A stretch of DNA of 5,766 bases from Natrinema soli (GTDB lineage: Archaea; Halobacteriota; Halobacteria; Halobacteriales; Natrialbaceae). Both the position numbers and the translations under genes were made by a program. Shown one piece after another: positions 1 through 5,227 of this stretch. The notes beneath the pieces were generated by a model. The model was not told the DNA's origin and made no database searches. It worked only from the letters and a program-made list of their open reading frames with translations. Numbering within the stretch: position 1 is the stretch's first letter; the number at the start of each line of letters is the position of its first letter. Location of the stretch: contig NZ_JAQIVI010000640.1 in the NCBI RefSeq assembly GCF_028618695.1, positions 1 through 5,766 of the forward strand, written 5' to 3'.

Positions 1-215
1 TCCACTCGATTCAGGCGGGGGTCGACCGATTTCCGTTCGACGAACTCGAGGAACGCGGCGTCGTCCGGGATCCCCAGCCGGGACTCGAGGTCGGCGGCCA
101 GTTCGCGGACCTGTTCGTTCGACTTCTCGCGCCGGGAGCCGTGACCGATCAGGAGGACGGCCTCGTCGTCGAAGCCGGCCGCGGACGCGGGCGTGGTCTG
201 GTCGGGTGTGCTCAT
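1..215 (-). CDS. cbiX: Sirohydrochlorin cobaltochelatase CbiX, 5' part (runs off left edge)
   Basis: CbiX inserts Co2+ into sirohydrochlorin (cobalt-sirohydrochlorin is the entry point of the anaerobic B12 pathway) in the cytoplasm. Only the first 71 residues are visible. After an N-terminal leader of about 18 residues comes a hydrophobic strand and the motif VLLIGHGSR (residues 20-28). This is the hallmark of the CbiX/SirB chelatase family, and its His is a known metal ligand. An amphipathic helix (NEQVRELAADLESRL) and a second strand ending in AFLEF follow, as expected for the family. After that, the visible residues (ERKSVDPRL) differ from the usual E-x-P-S type sequence that I recall for CbiX. 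The frame remains open to the edge, so I read this as divergence rather than a frameshift. The ATG lies 14 bases after the stop of the upstream gene, with only a weak GGAC as possible ribosome site. CbiK or a ferrochelatase-like SirB is a less likely alternative. Confidence 0.85.
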   Translation of the reverse strand, partial: MSTPDQTTPASAAGFDDEAVLLIGHGSRREKSNEQVRELAADLESRLGIPDDAAFLEFVERKSVDPRLNRV

Positions 216-229
216 CGATTGTCGGTGTC

Positions 230-970
230 CTACGTCTCGTCGCCGTCGTACGCCGACGCCTGCTCGAGGCTCCGCTCGAGTTTGCGGCGGCGACTCGGCG
301 CGAACAGGCCGGTTTCCTCGCAGTTCTCGTAGAGCCACGCCCCGAAGTCGGGCGCAGCATCGTCGTCGACGCCGAACCAGTAGCCGCCCGACGAGGTTTC
401 CGAGAGGTCGCCCATCGGAGCCTCGACCGGACACTCGGCGATGAGGTCCTGCGCGAGTTCGAGCAACTCCCGATCATCGTGGACGAAGGAGATGCCGACG
501 GTGCCGCTCGAGGACTTGAAGCAGATGGTGCCACAGCCCTCGAGGAAGCCCCGAAGCAGTTCCCGATCGTAGCTCGCAAAGGCCCCGAAGCGGTAGTTGC
601 CGCGGCCGTCGACGGGGAGGCCGAGCGCGCCGCTGCGACCCAGCAGGCCGGCGTCGTCGCTCTCGCCGCTTCCATCTCCGTCCCCGCCATCGCCGATCGA
701 GAGCGTGTACTCGTCCTCGGTTCGCGTAATGGACGTGTCGTGGGCGTAGTCGCGAGTGGTCGTGTCGTGCTCGAGGTCGCCGCCCGCGATGGTGGCAAGC
801 ACCTGCGCGGACGCCTCGTCGTTGGTGACGACCTCGATACTGTCATCAGTCACGTCGCCGCTTCCAGCGACGTGGCCCCAGAAGTACGCCGTGGCGGCGT
901 GTCCCGCGAGCGGGTCCGACGGAACCGTGATCTCGAGCGCGTCGTCGGTCGTCGGCTCCGCGTCGCTCAT
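230..970 (-). CDS. Uncharacterised 246-aa protein with two degenerate LAGLIDADG-like repeats
   Basis: I do not recognise a characterised family. Two halves resemble LAGLIDADG units. Repeat 1 (about residues 24-93) starts with FWGHVAGSG (30-38). Repeat 2 (about 133-217) starts with LRGFLEGCG (139-147). Each is followed by a beta-hairpin-like stretch (DSIEVVT; TVGISFV), an Asp-rich turn and a helix (EASAQVLATIAG; RELLELAQDLI). Aligned to L-A-G-L-I-D-A-D-G, the glycines at positions 3 and 9 are kept. The acidic residue at position 8, catalytic in homing endonucleases, is Ser37 in repeat 1 and Cys146 in repeat 2, so nuclease activity is unlikely. An acidic Gly/Asp/Ser linker (about 93-107) separates the halves, and a basic stretch SRRRKLER (226-233) lies near the end. 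The gene is coupled to the ferredoxin gene by an ATGA overlap and followed by cbiX, so it is a genuine operon member. A corrinoid-pathway accessory protein or a WhiA-like DNA-binding regulator are inferences. The fold assignment rests on pattern matching only. Confidence 0.8.
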   Translation of the reverse strand: MSDAEPTTDDALEITVPSDPLAGHAATAYFWGHVAGSGDVTDDSIEVVTNDEASAQVLATIAGGDLEHDTTTRDYAHDTSITRTEDEYTLSIGDGGDGDGSGESDDAGLLGRSGALGLPVDGRGNYRFGAFASYDRELLRGFLEGCGTICFKSSSGTVGISFVHDDRELLELAQDLIAECPVEAPMGDLSETSSGGYWFGVDDDAAPDFGAWLYENCEETGLFAPSRRRKLERSLEQASAYDGDET

Positions 971-1233
971 TCGCCCACCTCCTCGACGACGATCGCGTCG
1001 GTCGGACAGGCCGCAGCGGCCTGTCGCGCCTCGTCGATTCGGTCGTCGTCGAACGTCGCGACGACGCGCTCGGCGTTGTCAGAGACTTCGCCTTCACAGT
1101 CGTAGACCGGATCCGCGCCGGGATCGATCGTGGCGAGGCCGTCCTCGCCCTCGACGAATCGCGGGTCGCGGGTCAAGCAGGCGAAGATGCCGTCGCAGGC
1201 CTCTTTCTCGATGGTAACTTCGTATCGTGACAT
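967..1233 (-). CDS. Small ferredoxin with three conserved cluster cysteines
   Basis: This is an 88-residue acidic ferredoxin-like electron carrier. The first cluster motif is C13-x5-C19 (ACDGIFACLTRDP). The last ligand is C76 in AACPTDAI, the typical C-P of bacterial-type ferredoxins. In the standard C-x2-C-x2-C pattern the middle cysteine would be residue 16, which is Ile here. Ferredoxins of P450 systems that replace this residue carry a [3Fe-4S] cluster, so that cluster is my expectation. An additional cysteine, C46, sits in the long loop between the motifs. The protein is about 20 residues longer than the usual 60-65 residue single-cluster type. The gene begins 37 bases after cbiH2, with no clear Shine-Dalgarno sequence, and its TGA overlaps the next ATG by four bases. 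Its position suggests electron supply to a redox step of corrin synthesis, for example ring contraction, reduction of the precorrin-6 stage or cobalt reduction. The partner is not shown by the sequence. Confidence 0.88.
   Translation of the reverse strand: MSRYEVTIEKEACDGIFACLTRDPRFVEGEDGLATIDPGADPVYDCEGEVSDNAERVVATFDDDRIDEARQAAAACPTDAIVVEEVGE
976..982 (-). promoter_or_regulatory. Strong ribosome binding site inside the ferredoxin 3' end
   Basis: On the minus strand GGAGGTG lies 5 bases before the ATG at 970. It is complementary to the archaeal 16S rRNA 3' end and falls within the last codons of the ferredoxin gene. It fixes the start of the 246-residue protein and, with the ATGA overlap, indicates translation coupled to the ferredoxin. 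Confidence 0.75.
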
Positions 1234-1270
1234 TGGTGAATTTCGTCTGGTCGGATTTCGGTCGAAGCGC

Positions 1271-2317
1271 TCAGTAGTCGTACTTCGTCTCGTAGCCGCG
1301 CGGGGTGACCATCCGATCGTCCCAGACGTAGGTGTCCTCGTTCCCGACGACGATCGTCGTCGTCATGTCGACGATCTCGCTTTCCCCGAGTTCCTCGAGT
1401 TCGCCGAGTTCGGTGATCATCACCTGCTCGTCGTCGCGGCCGGCACCGTGAACGATGCCGACGGGCGTATCCTCGTCGCGATGAGCAAGCAGGATCTCGC
1501 AGGCCTTCTCGAAGTTCTCCCGGCGCTTGCGGCTCCAGGGGTTGTAGATCGTGACCGTGAAGCTCTCCTTGGCCGCGGAGTGGAGTCGCGATTCGATCTC
1601 GGGCATCGGGACGAGGTGGTCCGACAGCGAGATCGAGACGGTGTCGTTCACCAGCGGTGCACCCAGTCGGGCCGCACAGGATTGGGCCGCCGGGACGCCC
1701 GGCACGGCCTCGAAGTCGACCATCGACGCCGTCGCACCCTTGGACTCGAGAATCTCGAGTGCGAGCCCGCCGAGCGCGTAGACGTTGGGGTCGCCGCTGC
1801 CGACGATGGCGACGTCGTTACCCGCCAGCGCGCGGTCGATCGCCTCCTCGGTGCGGGAGACCTCGCCGCACATCGGCGTGTCGTACAGCTCGTCGGCTTC
1901 TTCGGTGATCTCGTCCGGAATGAGGTCGATGTAGGTCGTGTAGCCGACGATGTGGTCCGCCTCGAGCAACGCCGTCTTCGCCCGATCGGTCATCCCCTCC
2001 GGATGGCCGGGACCGAGACCGACGGCGCTCAGCTGGCCCGGTTCGGCGTCGAAGTCGTCGACCGTCGAGCCGACCTCCTTCTCGTTCGAGCCGTCGTCGT
2101 CCGAACTCGAGGCCCCGCAGCTACTCGAGGACGACGAGGAACCGGAACTCGAAGACGCTCCGCACGTGGAGCCACTCGAGTCGTCGGTACCGCTCGAGGC
2201 ACCGCACTTCGAGCTCGAGCTGTCGGTACTCGCCTCGCTGGTGTTGCTCTCCGTGCTCGAGGCACCGCAGTTGGAAGTCGATTCGGCGTCGGTGTCAGCG
2301 TTTGTGTCAGTACTCAT
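1271..2317 (-). CDS. cbiH2: CbiH2: precorrin-3B/cobalt-factor III C17-methyltransferase with a Cys/Ser-rich N-terminal tail
   Basis: An S-adenosylmethionine-dependent methyltransferase that methylates C17 and drives ring contraction. From the chosen ATG at 2317 it has 348 residues. The core (about 96-348) is canonical CbiH: VGLGPG (99-104), YTTYIDLI, SGDPNVY (174-180), AVPGVPAAQ (204-212), SLSDHL (230-235), YNPWSRKRRE (258-267) and a MVTPRGY end. A core of about 250 residues matches the family. The first 95 residues are extra: an acidic, Ser-rich, probably disordered tail with four CGASS copies at residues 17, 38, 52 and 67 and no other cysteines. An in-frame ATG at 2356 would add 13 residues and overlap cbiH1 by 20 bases. 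I prefer 2317 because it leaves a 19-base spacer and begins MSTDTN, like typical haloarchaeal starts. No strong ribosome site decides between them. The gene follows its paralogue cbiH1 and precedes the ferredoxin. The enzyme assignment is firm; the tail's role is unknown. Confidence 0.92.
   Translation of the reverse strand: MSTDTNADTDAESTSNCGASSTESNTSEASTDSSSSKCGASSGTDDSSGSTCGASSSSGSSSSSSSCGASSSDDDGSNEKEVGSTVDDFDAEPGQLSAVGLGPGHPEGMTDRAKTALLEADHIVGYTTYIDLIPDEITEEADELYDTPMCGEVSRTEEAIDRALAGNDVAIVGSGDPNVYALGGLALEILESKGATASMVDFEAVPGVPAAQSCAARLGAPLVNDTVSISLSDHLVPMPEIESRLHSAAKESFTVTIYNPWSRKRRENFEKACEILLAHRDEDTPVGIVHGAGRDDEQVMITELGELEELGESEIVDMTTTIVVGNEDTYVWDDRMVTPRGYETKYDY
2105..2269 (-). repeat. 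Four CGASS-encoding repeats in the 5' part of cbiH2
   Basis: In-frame copies of Cys-Gly-Ala-Ser-Ser lie at residues 17-21, 38-42, 52-56 and 67-71 of CbiH2, spaced 21, 14 and 15 residues apart. The spacers are Ser, Asp, Thr and Gly. At DNA level three copies share a TGCGGTGCCTCGAG-like or TGCGGGGCCTCGAG-like stretch, while the second from the core end uses different codons (TGCGGAGCGTC). This suggests old duplication followed by retention of the amino acids rather than recent slippage alone. Confidence 0.85.
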
Positions 2318-2336
2318 CGTTGTACTATGTGGTGAG

Positions 2337-3212
2337 TTAGAAGTCGTCGACGTCACGCCCGCCGCGCGGGGTGACGAGATACGTTCGGTCGTCGTTGCGC
2401 CAGGTTTCGGTCTCGTGGTTGCCGATGATCAGCGAGGTACCCATCCCCGACACCTTGTCGTCGTGGTCGGCGGCCTCGCCGAGGGTGGTGATGAACTGGC
2501 TCTCGCCGTTTCGGCCGGCGTCCGCGCGGCCGGCGTCGTTGACGATGGCCACGGCGGCGTCGTCGGTCCGCTCCTCGCGGACGATCTCGACGGCCCGCTC
2601 GTAGTTGCGCCAGCAGTTGTAGAGGACGATTACGAAGTCCGAGATCGCGGCCGCGCGCAGCTTCTCCTCGATTTCGTCCCAGCCGCGCCACTTGTCCGAC
2701 AGCGAGATCGTACAGAAGTCGTTGCACAGCGGCGCGCCGACGTTCGCCGATCCGCCCAGTGCCGCGGTGATGCCGGGGACGATCTCGATCGGAATATCGG
2801 TCGCGTCGTCCTCGTCGGCCATCTTGAAGATCAGGTCGGACTTGCCGTAGACCGACGGATCGCCGCCCGAGACGTGGGCCACGTCCTTCCCCTCTCGGAC
2901 GTGGTCGAACGCCGCGCGGGCGAGTTCGATCTGGCGGCCCATCGTCGAGCGGATGATCTCCTGTTCGAAGCCATCGTCGCGGGTTGCGATGCCGTCGTCA
3001 TCCGTCTCCTCCTCCGGCAGCAGGGTTCCGTCATCGCGCAGGAACTCCTGGTAGAGACTCGAGGCGATGACGACCTCCGAGGACTCGATGACCTCTTTGG
3101 CCCGCTTGGTCATGTGATCCGGCAGGCCGGGGCCGATACCGACGACATAGAGGGTCCCGTGGTCGTCGGGAGTGCCGCCCTCTGTGCCGGCTGTCGACTC
3201 CTCGGTGCTCAT
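2337..3212 (-). CDS. cbiH1: CbiH1: divergent precorrin-3B C17-methyltransferase paralogue
   Basis: A 291-residue tetrapyrrole methylase of the CbiH/CobJ type. Motifs in order are VVGIGPG (23-29), SGGDPSVYG (115-123, SAM-binding loop), EIVPGITAALGGSA (143-156), CTISLSDKW (167-175), a YNCWRN stretch (198-203) and LVTPRGG (279-285). These place it with CbiH rather than with CbiF or CbiL. It departs from the paralogue downstream in two places. It has SSLYQEFL in place of YTTYIDLI, followed by a long acidic insert (about 60-84). It has YNCWRNYERA in place of the usual Y-N-P-x-S-R-K-R. Its ATG overlaps the cbiG stop by four bases (ATGA), so the two are probably translated together; a GGTGG about 10 bases upstream is a weak ribosome site. 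Whether it duplicates, divides or partners the CbiH2 activity cannot be told from sequence. The family call is firm, but exact substrate specificity is less sure. Confidence 0.9.
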   Translation of the reverse strand: MSTEESTAGTEGGTPDDHGTLYVVGIGPGLPDHMTKRAKEVIESSEVVIASSLYQEFLRDDGTLLPEEETDDDGIATRDDGFEQEIIRSTMGRQIELARAAFDHVREGKDVAHVSGGDPSVYGKSDLIFKMADEDDATDIPIEIVPGITAALGGSANVGAPLCNDFCTISLSDKWRGWDEIEEKLRAAAISDFVIVLYNCWRNYERAVEIVREERTDDAAVAIVNDAGRADAGRNGESQFITTLGEAADHDDKVSGMGTSLIIGNHETETWRNDDRTYLVTPRGGRDVDDF

Positions 3213-4207
3213 CGGCCGATCGCCACCGTGACCTCGTTCTCGTAGCCGAGCTTCTCGAGGACGAGTTCCTGTTCAGCACCGCCGGCGATCGCGCTTGCCT
3301 CGGAGACGCCCGGCCAGCCGATCAGTTCCTTCGACTTCGAGGGCGTCGGCCCCTCGTGTGCGAGCAGGGTCTCCTTGTCGAAGGCGACCACGCCGAGATC
3401 GAGTTCCTGGGCCGCCTCGAGCAGCCCCTCCTCGTCTTCCTTCCGGGTCGCAGTGCCGACGAATTCGACGTCTGAGAGGTCGTAGTCGGTCTGCTCGAGG
3501 GCTTCCTCCCACGCGGCTATGAACGACTCTTTGCTCGCGCCGGAGACGCTCCCGGTCCCGATCACGATGCCGTCGTTCTTGTTTCGTTTGAGCACCGTTA
3601 CGTCGTCGCCGACGAGGACGGCCTTCGGGCCCTCGAGTCTGGCGACGGGGCCGAGGTTCTCGTCTAGCACGGCCAGATTGGTCTTGACTGTCGAGTCGCC
3701 GTTGACGACGTGGGTGTCCATCGCCTTCGCGCGGGACTCGACGCCCTGCTTGCCCGCGGCCTCGCTCGCGGTGGTCATCGCCGGAACCGCGCCCATCGTC
3801 GCGAGATCCTGTGCGACCTGATTCGCGCCGTGGTGGCCGCCCGTGATCGGGATGGCCCACGTCAGTTCCTCGTCGACGACGCAGATCGCGGGATCCTCCC
3901 ACTTGTCGTCGAGCAGGTGGGCCGTCTTCCGCATCGCGATCCCCGAGGCCATCAGGCCGATGAAGCAGTCGTACTCGCCCCAGTGCTCCTCGAAGACGTC
4001 GCCGTGGTACTCGATGATGTCGATCGCCTCGTAGCGATCGCCGATCTCGGCTTTGATCTCCTCGGCGGTGTCCATCTTCCGGCCGAAGGAGATGATAGCG
4101 ATCTCCTCCGCGACCTCGCCGTCCGAATCCGCCGTCGAACAGTGGCCGCCGCCGGAATCCGATCCCGAATCGTCCGTCGTCTCCGCGTTCTCAGTTCCTG
4201 AACTCAT
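3209..4207 (-). CDS. cbiG: CbiG: cobalt-precorrin-5A hydrolase
   Basis: CbiG opens the delta-lactone of cobalt-precorrin-5A and releases the C20-derived two-carbon unit as acetaldehyde, giving cobalt-precorrin-5B. Its presence marks the anaerobic-type pathway. The 332-residue protein has both expected domains. The N-terminal/central domain has IGLMASGIAMRK (83-94), the DKWEDPA loop, CVVDEE and the signature ITGGHHGANQVA (121-132), then MTTASEA. The C-terminal CbiG_C domain (about 213-332) begins GIVIGTGSVSG, includes VGTATRKEDEEGLLEAA and PSKSKELIGWPGVSEASA, and ends NEVTVAIGR. The first 33 or so residues are an acidic extension with SGGGHCSTAD (18-27), which contains a His-Cys pair not part of the usual enzyme. 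AGAGGAG lies 7 bases before the ATG and supports this start. It follows a 120-base gap, the only sizeable one here, and ends overlapping cbiH1. Confidence 0.95.
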   Translation of the reverse strand: MSSGTENAETTDDSGSDSGGGHCSTADSDGEVAEEIAIISFGRKMDTAEEIKAEIGDRYEAIDIIEYHGDVFEEHWGEYDCFIGLMASGIAMRKTAHLLDDKWEDPAICVVDEELTWAIPITGGHHGANQVAQDLATMGAVPAMTTASEAAGKQGVESRAKAMDTHVVNGDSTVKTNLAVLDENLGPVARLEGPKAVLVGDDVTVLKRNKNDGIVIGTGSVSGASKESFIAAWEEALEQTDYDLSDVEFVGTATRKEDEEGLLEAAQELDLGVVAFDKETLLAHEGPTPSKSKELIGWPGVSEASAIAGGAEQELVLEKLGYENEVTVAIGR

Positions 4208-4327
4208 TGTGTAACTCCTCTCGTACCGAAATCGTCCGTTCCACGTCCGATCGACCCGTCCAGTCCACCGCTCGGGCGGGACTGAAAGGGGCTTTCGCCG
4301 TATTCGCGGCCGTGATTCCAGCGCATC
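4208..4327 (-). other. 120-base spacer between cbiF and cbiG with a small inverted repeat
   Basis: This is the only real gap in the operon. It contains GAAAG-GGG-CTTTC (4284-4296), a perfect 5-bp inverted repeat with a 3-base loop, next to GGGACTGAAAGGGG, a type of sequence I recall as common in haloarchaeal intergenic DNA (recollection, not searched). I see no convincing TATA box with BRE, no tRNA or cobalamin riboswitch-like element, and no good ORF. A processing site, an internal promoter or a dispersed repeat are possible. Confidence 0.4.
4215..4221 (-). promoter_or_regulatory. Ribosome binding site of cbiG
   Basis: AGAGGAG on the minus strand lies 7 bases before the ATG at 4207. It shows that cbiG has its own initiation site despite following a gap, and it decides the start codon. 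Confidence 0.65.
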
Positions 4328-5227
4328 TCAGTCATCGCTCGCCTCCGTCTCGCCAGCGTTCTCCGAAGACGATCCTCGATTGGCCCAGTCGCCGTAGAGG
4401 AACGAGCGCTCGTAACCCACTCCCGTAACCGCGTCGCCGATGACGACCAGTGCCGACGCCCGATATCCTGCTTCCTCGACCTTGTCCGCGATCGTCCCGA
4501 TATCGCCGACGATCACGTCCTCGTCGGGCCACGAGGCGTGGTAGATCACCGCGACCGGCGTCTCGGGGTCGTGGTCGGCCTCGAGCAGTCGATCCATCGT
4601 GTCCCGAACCGCGTGGGTCCCCAGATAGATGCAGGTCGTCACGTCGCCCATCTCGACGAAGTCGGAGATGTGGTCCTCCTCGGCCGTCAGCGTCTTGCCC
4701 TGCGGCCGGGTGAACGCGACGTGGTTCGACACTTCGTTGAGCGTCAGTTGGGTCCGCAGCGTCGCGCTGGCCGCGAACGCCGAGGTGACGCCCGGTACGA
4801 AGTGAGTCGGCACCCCCTCGTGTTCCAGCGCGTCCATCTGCTCGAGCGCCGCGCCGTAGATGGCGGGGTCGCCGCTGTGCAGGCGGACGACGTTGTCGCC
4901 CTCCTCGTAGGCGTCTCGCATGAGGGGAATCAGTTCCTCGAGATCCTTCCCCACGGAGTTCACCAGTTCGGCGTGGGCGCAGTACTCGTCGAGGAGTTCG
5001 CTGTTGACCAGCGAGCCCGCGTGAACGACGAGGTCAGCTTCCTCGAGCAGTTCCTTCCCGGCGACGGTCAGCAAGCGCGGATTGCCGGGGCCGGCACCGA
5101 CGAAGGGGATTCCCTCCTGTTCGTCGCCGGCGCTGTGGTCGAAGATCCGGTCGTCGAGTTCTTCCCGGCGACGCTCGCCCTGGGAGTCGATCGCGTCCTG
5201 CGGGTCGTTCGGTGTGTCGTCAGTCAT
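4328..5227 (-). CDS. cbiF: CbiF: cobalt-precorrin-4 C11-methyltransferase
   Basis: An SAM-dependent methyltransferase that methylates C11 of cobalt-precorrin-4 to give cobalt-precorrin-5A, the substrate of the next gene product CbiG. Of 299 residues, about 40-280 are a full CbiF/CobM core. Motifs are FVGAGPGNPRLLTV (42-55), VVHAGSLVN (67-75, highly typical of CbiF), LHSGDPAIYGA (116-126), FVPGVTSAFAASA (143-155), FTRPQGKT (172-179), CIYLGTHAV (199-207), VIYHASWPDE (227-236, another family hallmark) and ALVVIGDAV. The N-terminal 38 residues and the last 20 are acidic, poorly conserved extensions of the halophile type. The ATG overlaps the TGA of cbiL by four bases, and GGAGG stands 6 bases upstream, inside cbiL. 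The assignment is clear. Confidence 0.95.
   Translation of the reverse strand: MTDDTPNDPQDAIDSQGERRREELDDRIFDHSAGDEQEGIPFVGAGPGNPRLLTVAGKELLEEADLVVHAGSLVNSELLDEYCAHAELVNSVGKDLEELIPLMRDAYEEGDNVVRLHSGDPAIYGAALEQMDALEHEGVPTHFVPGVTSAFAASATLRTQLTLNEVSNHVAFTRPQGKTLTAEEDHISDFVEMGDVTTCIYLGTHAVRDTMDRLLEADHDPETPVAVIYHASWPDEDVIVGDIGTIADKVEEAGYRASALVVIGDAVTGVGYERSFLYGDWANRGSSSENAGETEASDD

Noticed and set aside
230..970. Active homing endonuclease or intein inserted in the operon
   Set aside because: Both catalytic acidic residues are missing, no intein splice motifs are visible, and the gene is translationally coupled to its neighbour like an ordinary operon member.
206..1105. Long plus-strand open frame opposite the ferredoxin and LAGLIDADG-like genes
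   Set aside because: The product is Arg/Val/Ala-rich, has no recognisable motif, and lies opposite genes that have ribosome sites and family motifs. Such mirror frames are common in GC-rich DNA.
2105..2269. CRISPR or non-coding tandem array
   Set aside because: The repeats are short, in frame, conserved at protein rather than DNA level, and lie inside cbiH2.
1130..2335. Long plus-strand open frame opposite cbiH2
   Set aside because: It mirrors a well-supported CbiH gene, has basic low-complexity composition unlike haloarchaeal proteins, and contains no domain that I can see.
2318..2356. Upstream start of CbiH2 at 2356
   Set aside because: It would overlap cbiH1 by 20 bases and add only a 13-residue low-complexity piece. 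It remains possible, since neither start has a strong ribosome site.
1950..3245. 431-codon plus-strand open frame opposite cbiH2 and cbiH1
   Set aside because: It spans two clear minus-strand genes and their junction. Its Ser/Leu/Glu repeats are the reverse reading of the CGASS tail.
4208..4327. Cobalamin riboswitch before cbiG
   Set aside because: No B12-box-like conserved core is recognisable, and the gap is short for a full cobalamin riboswitch.
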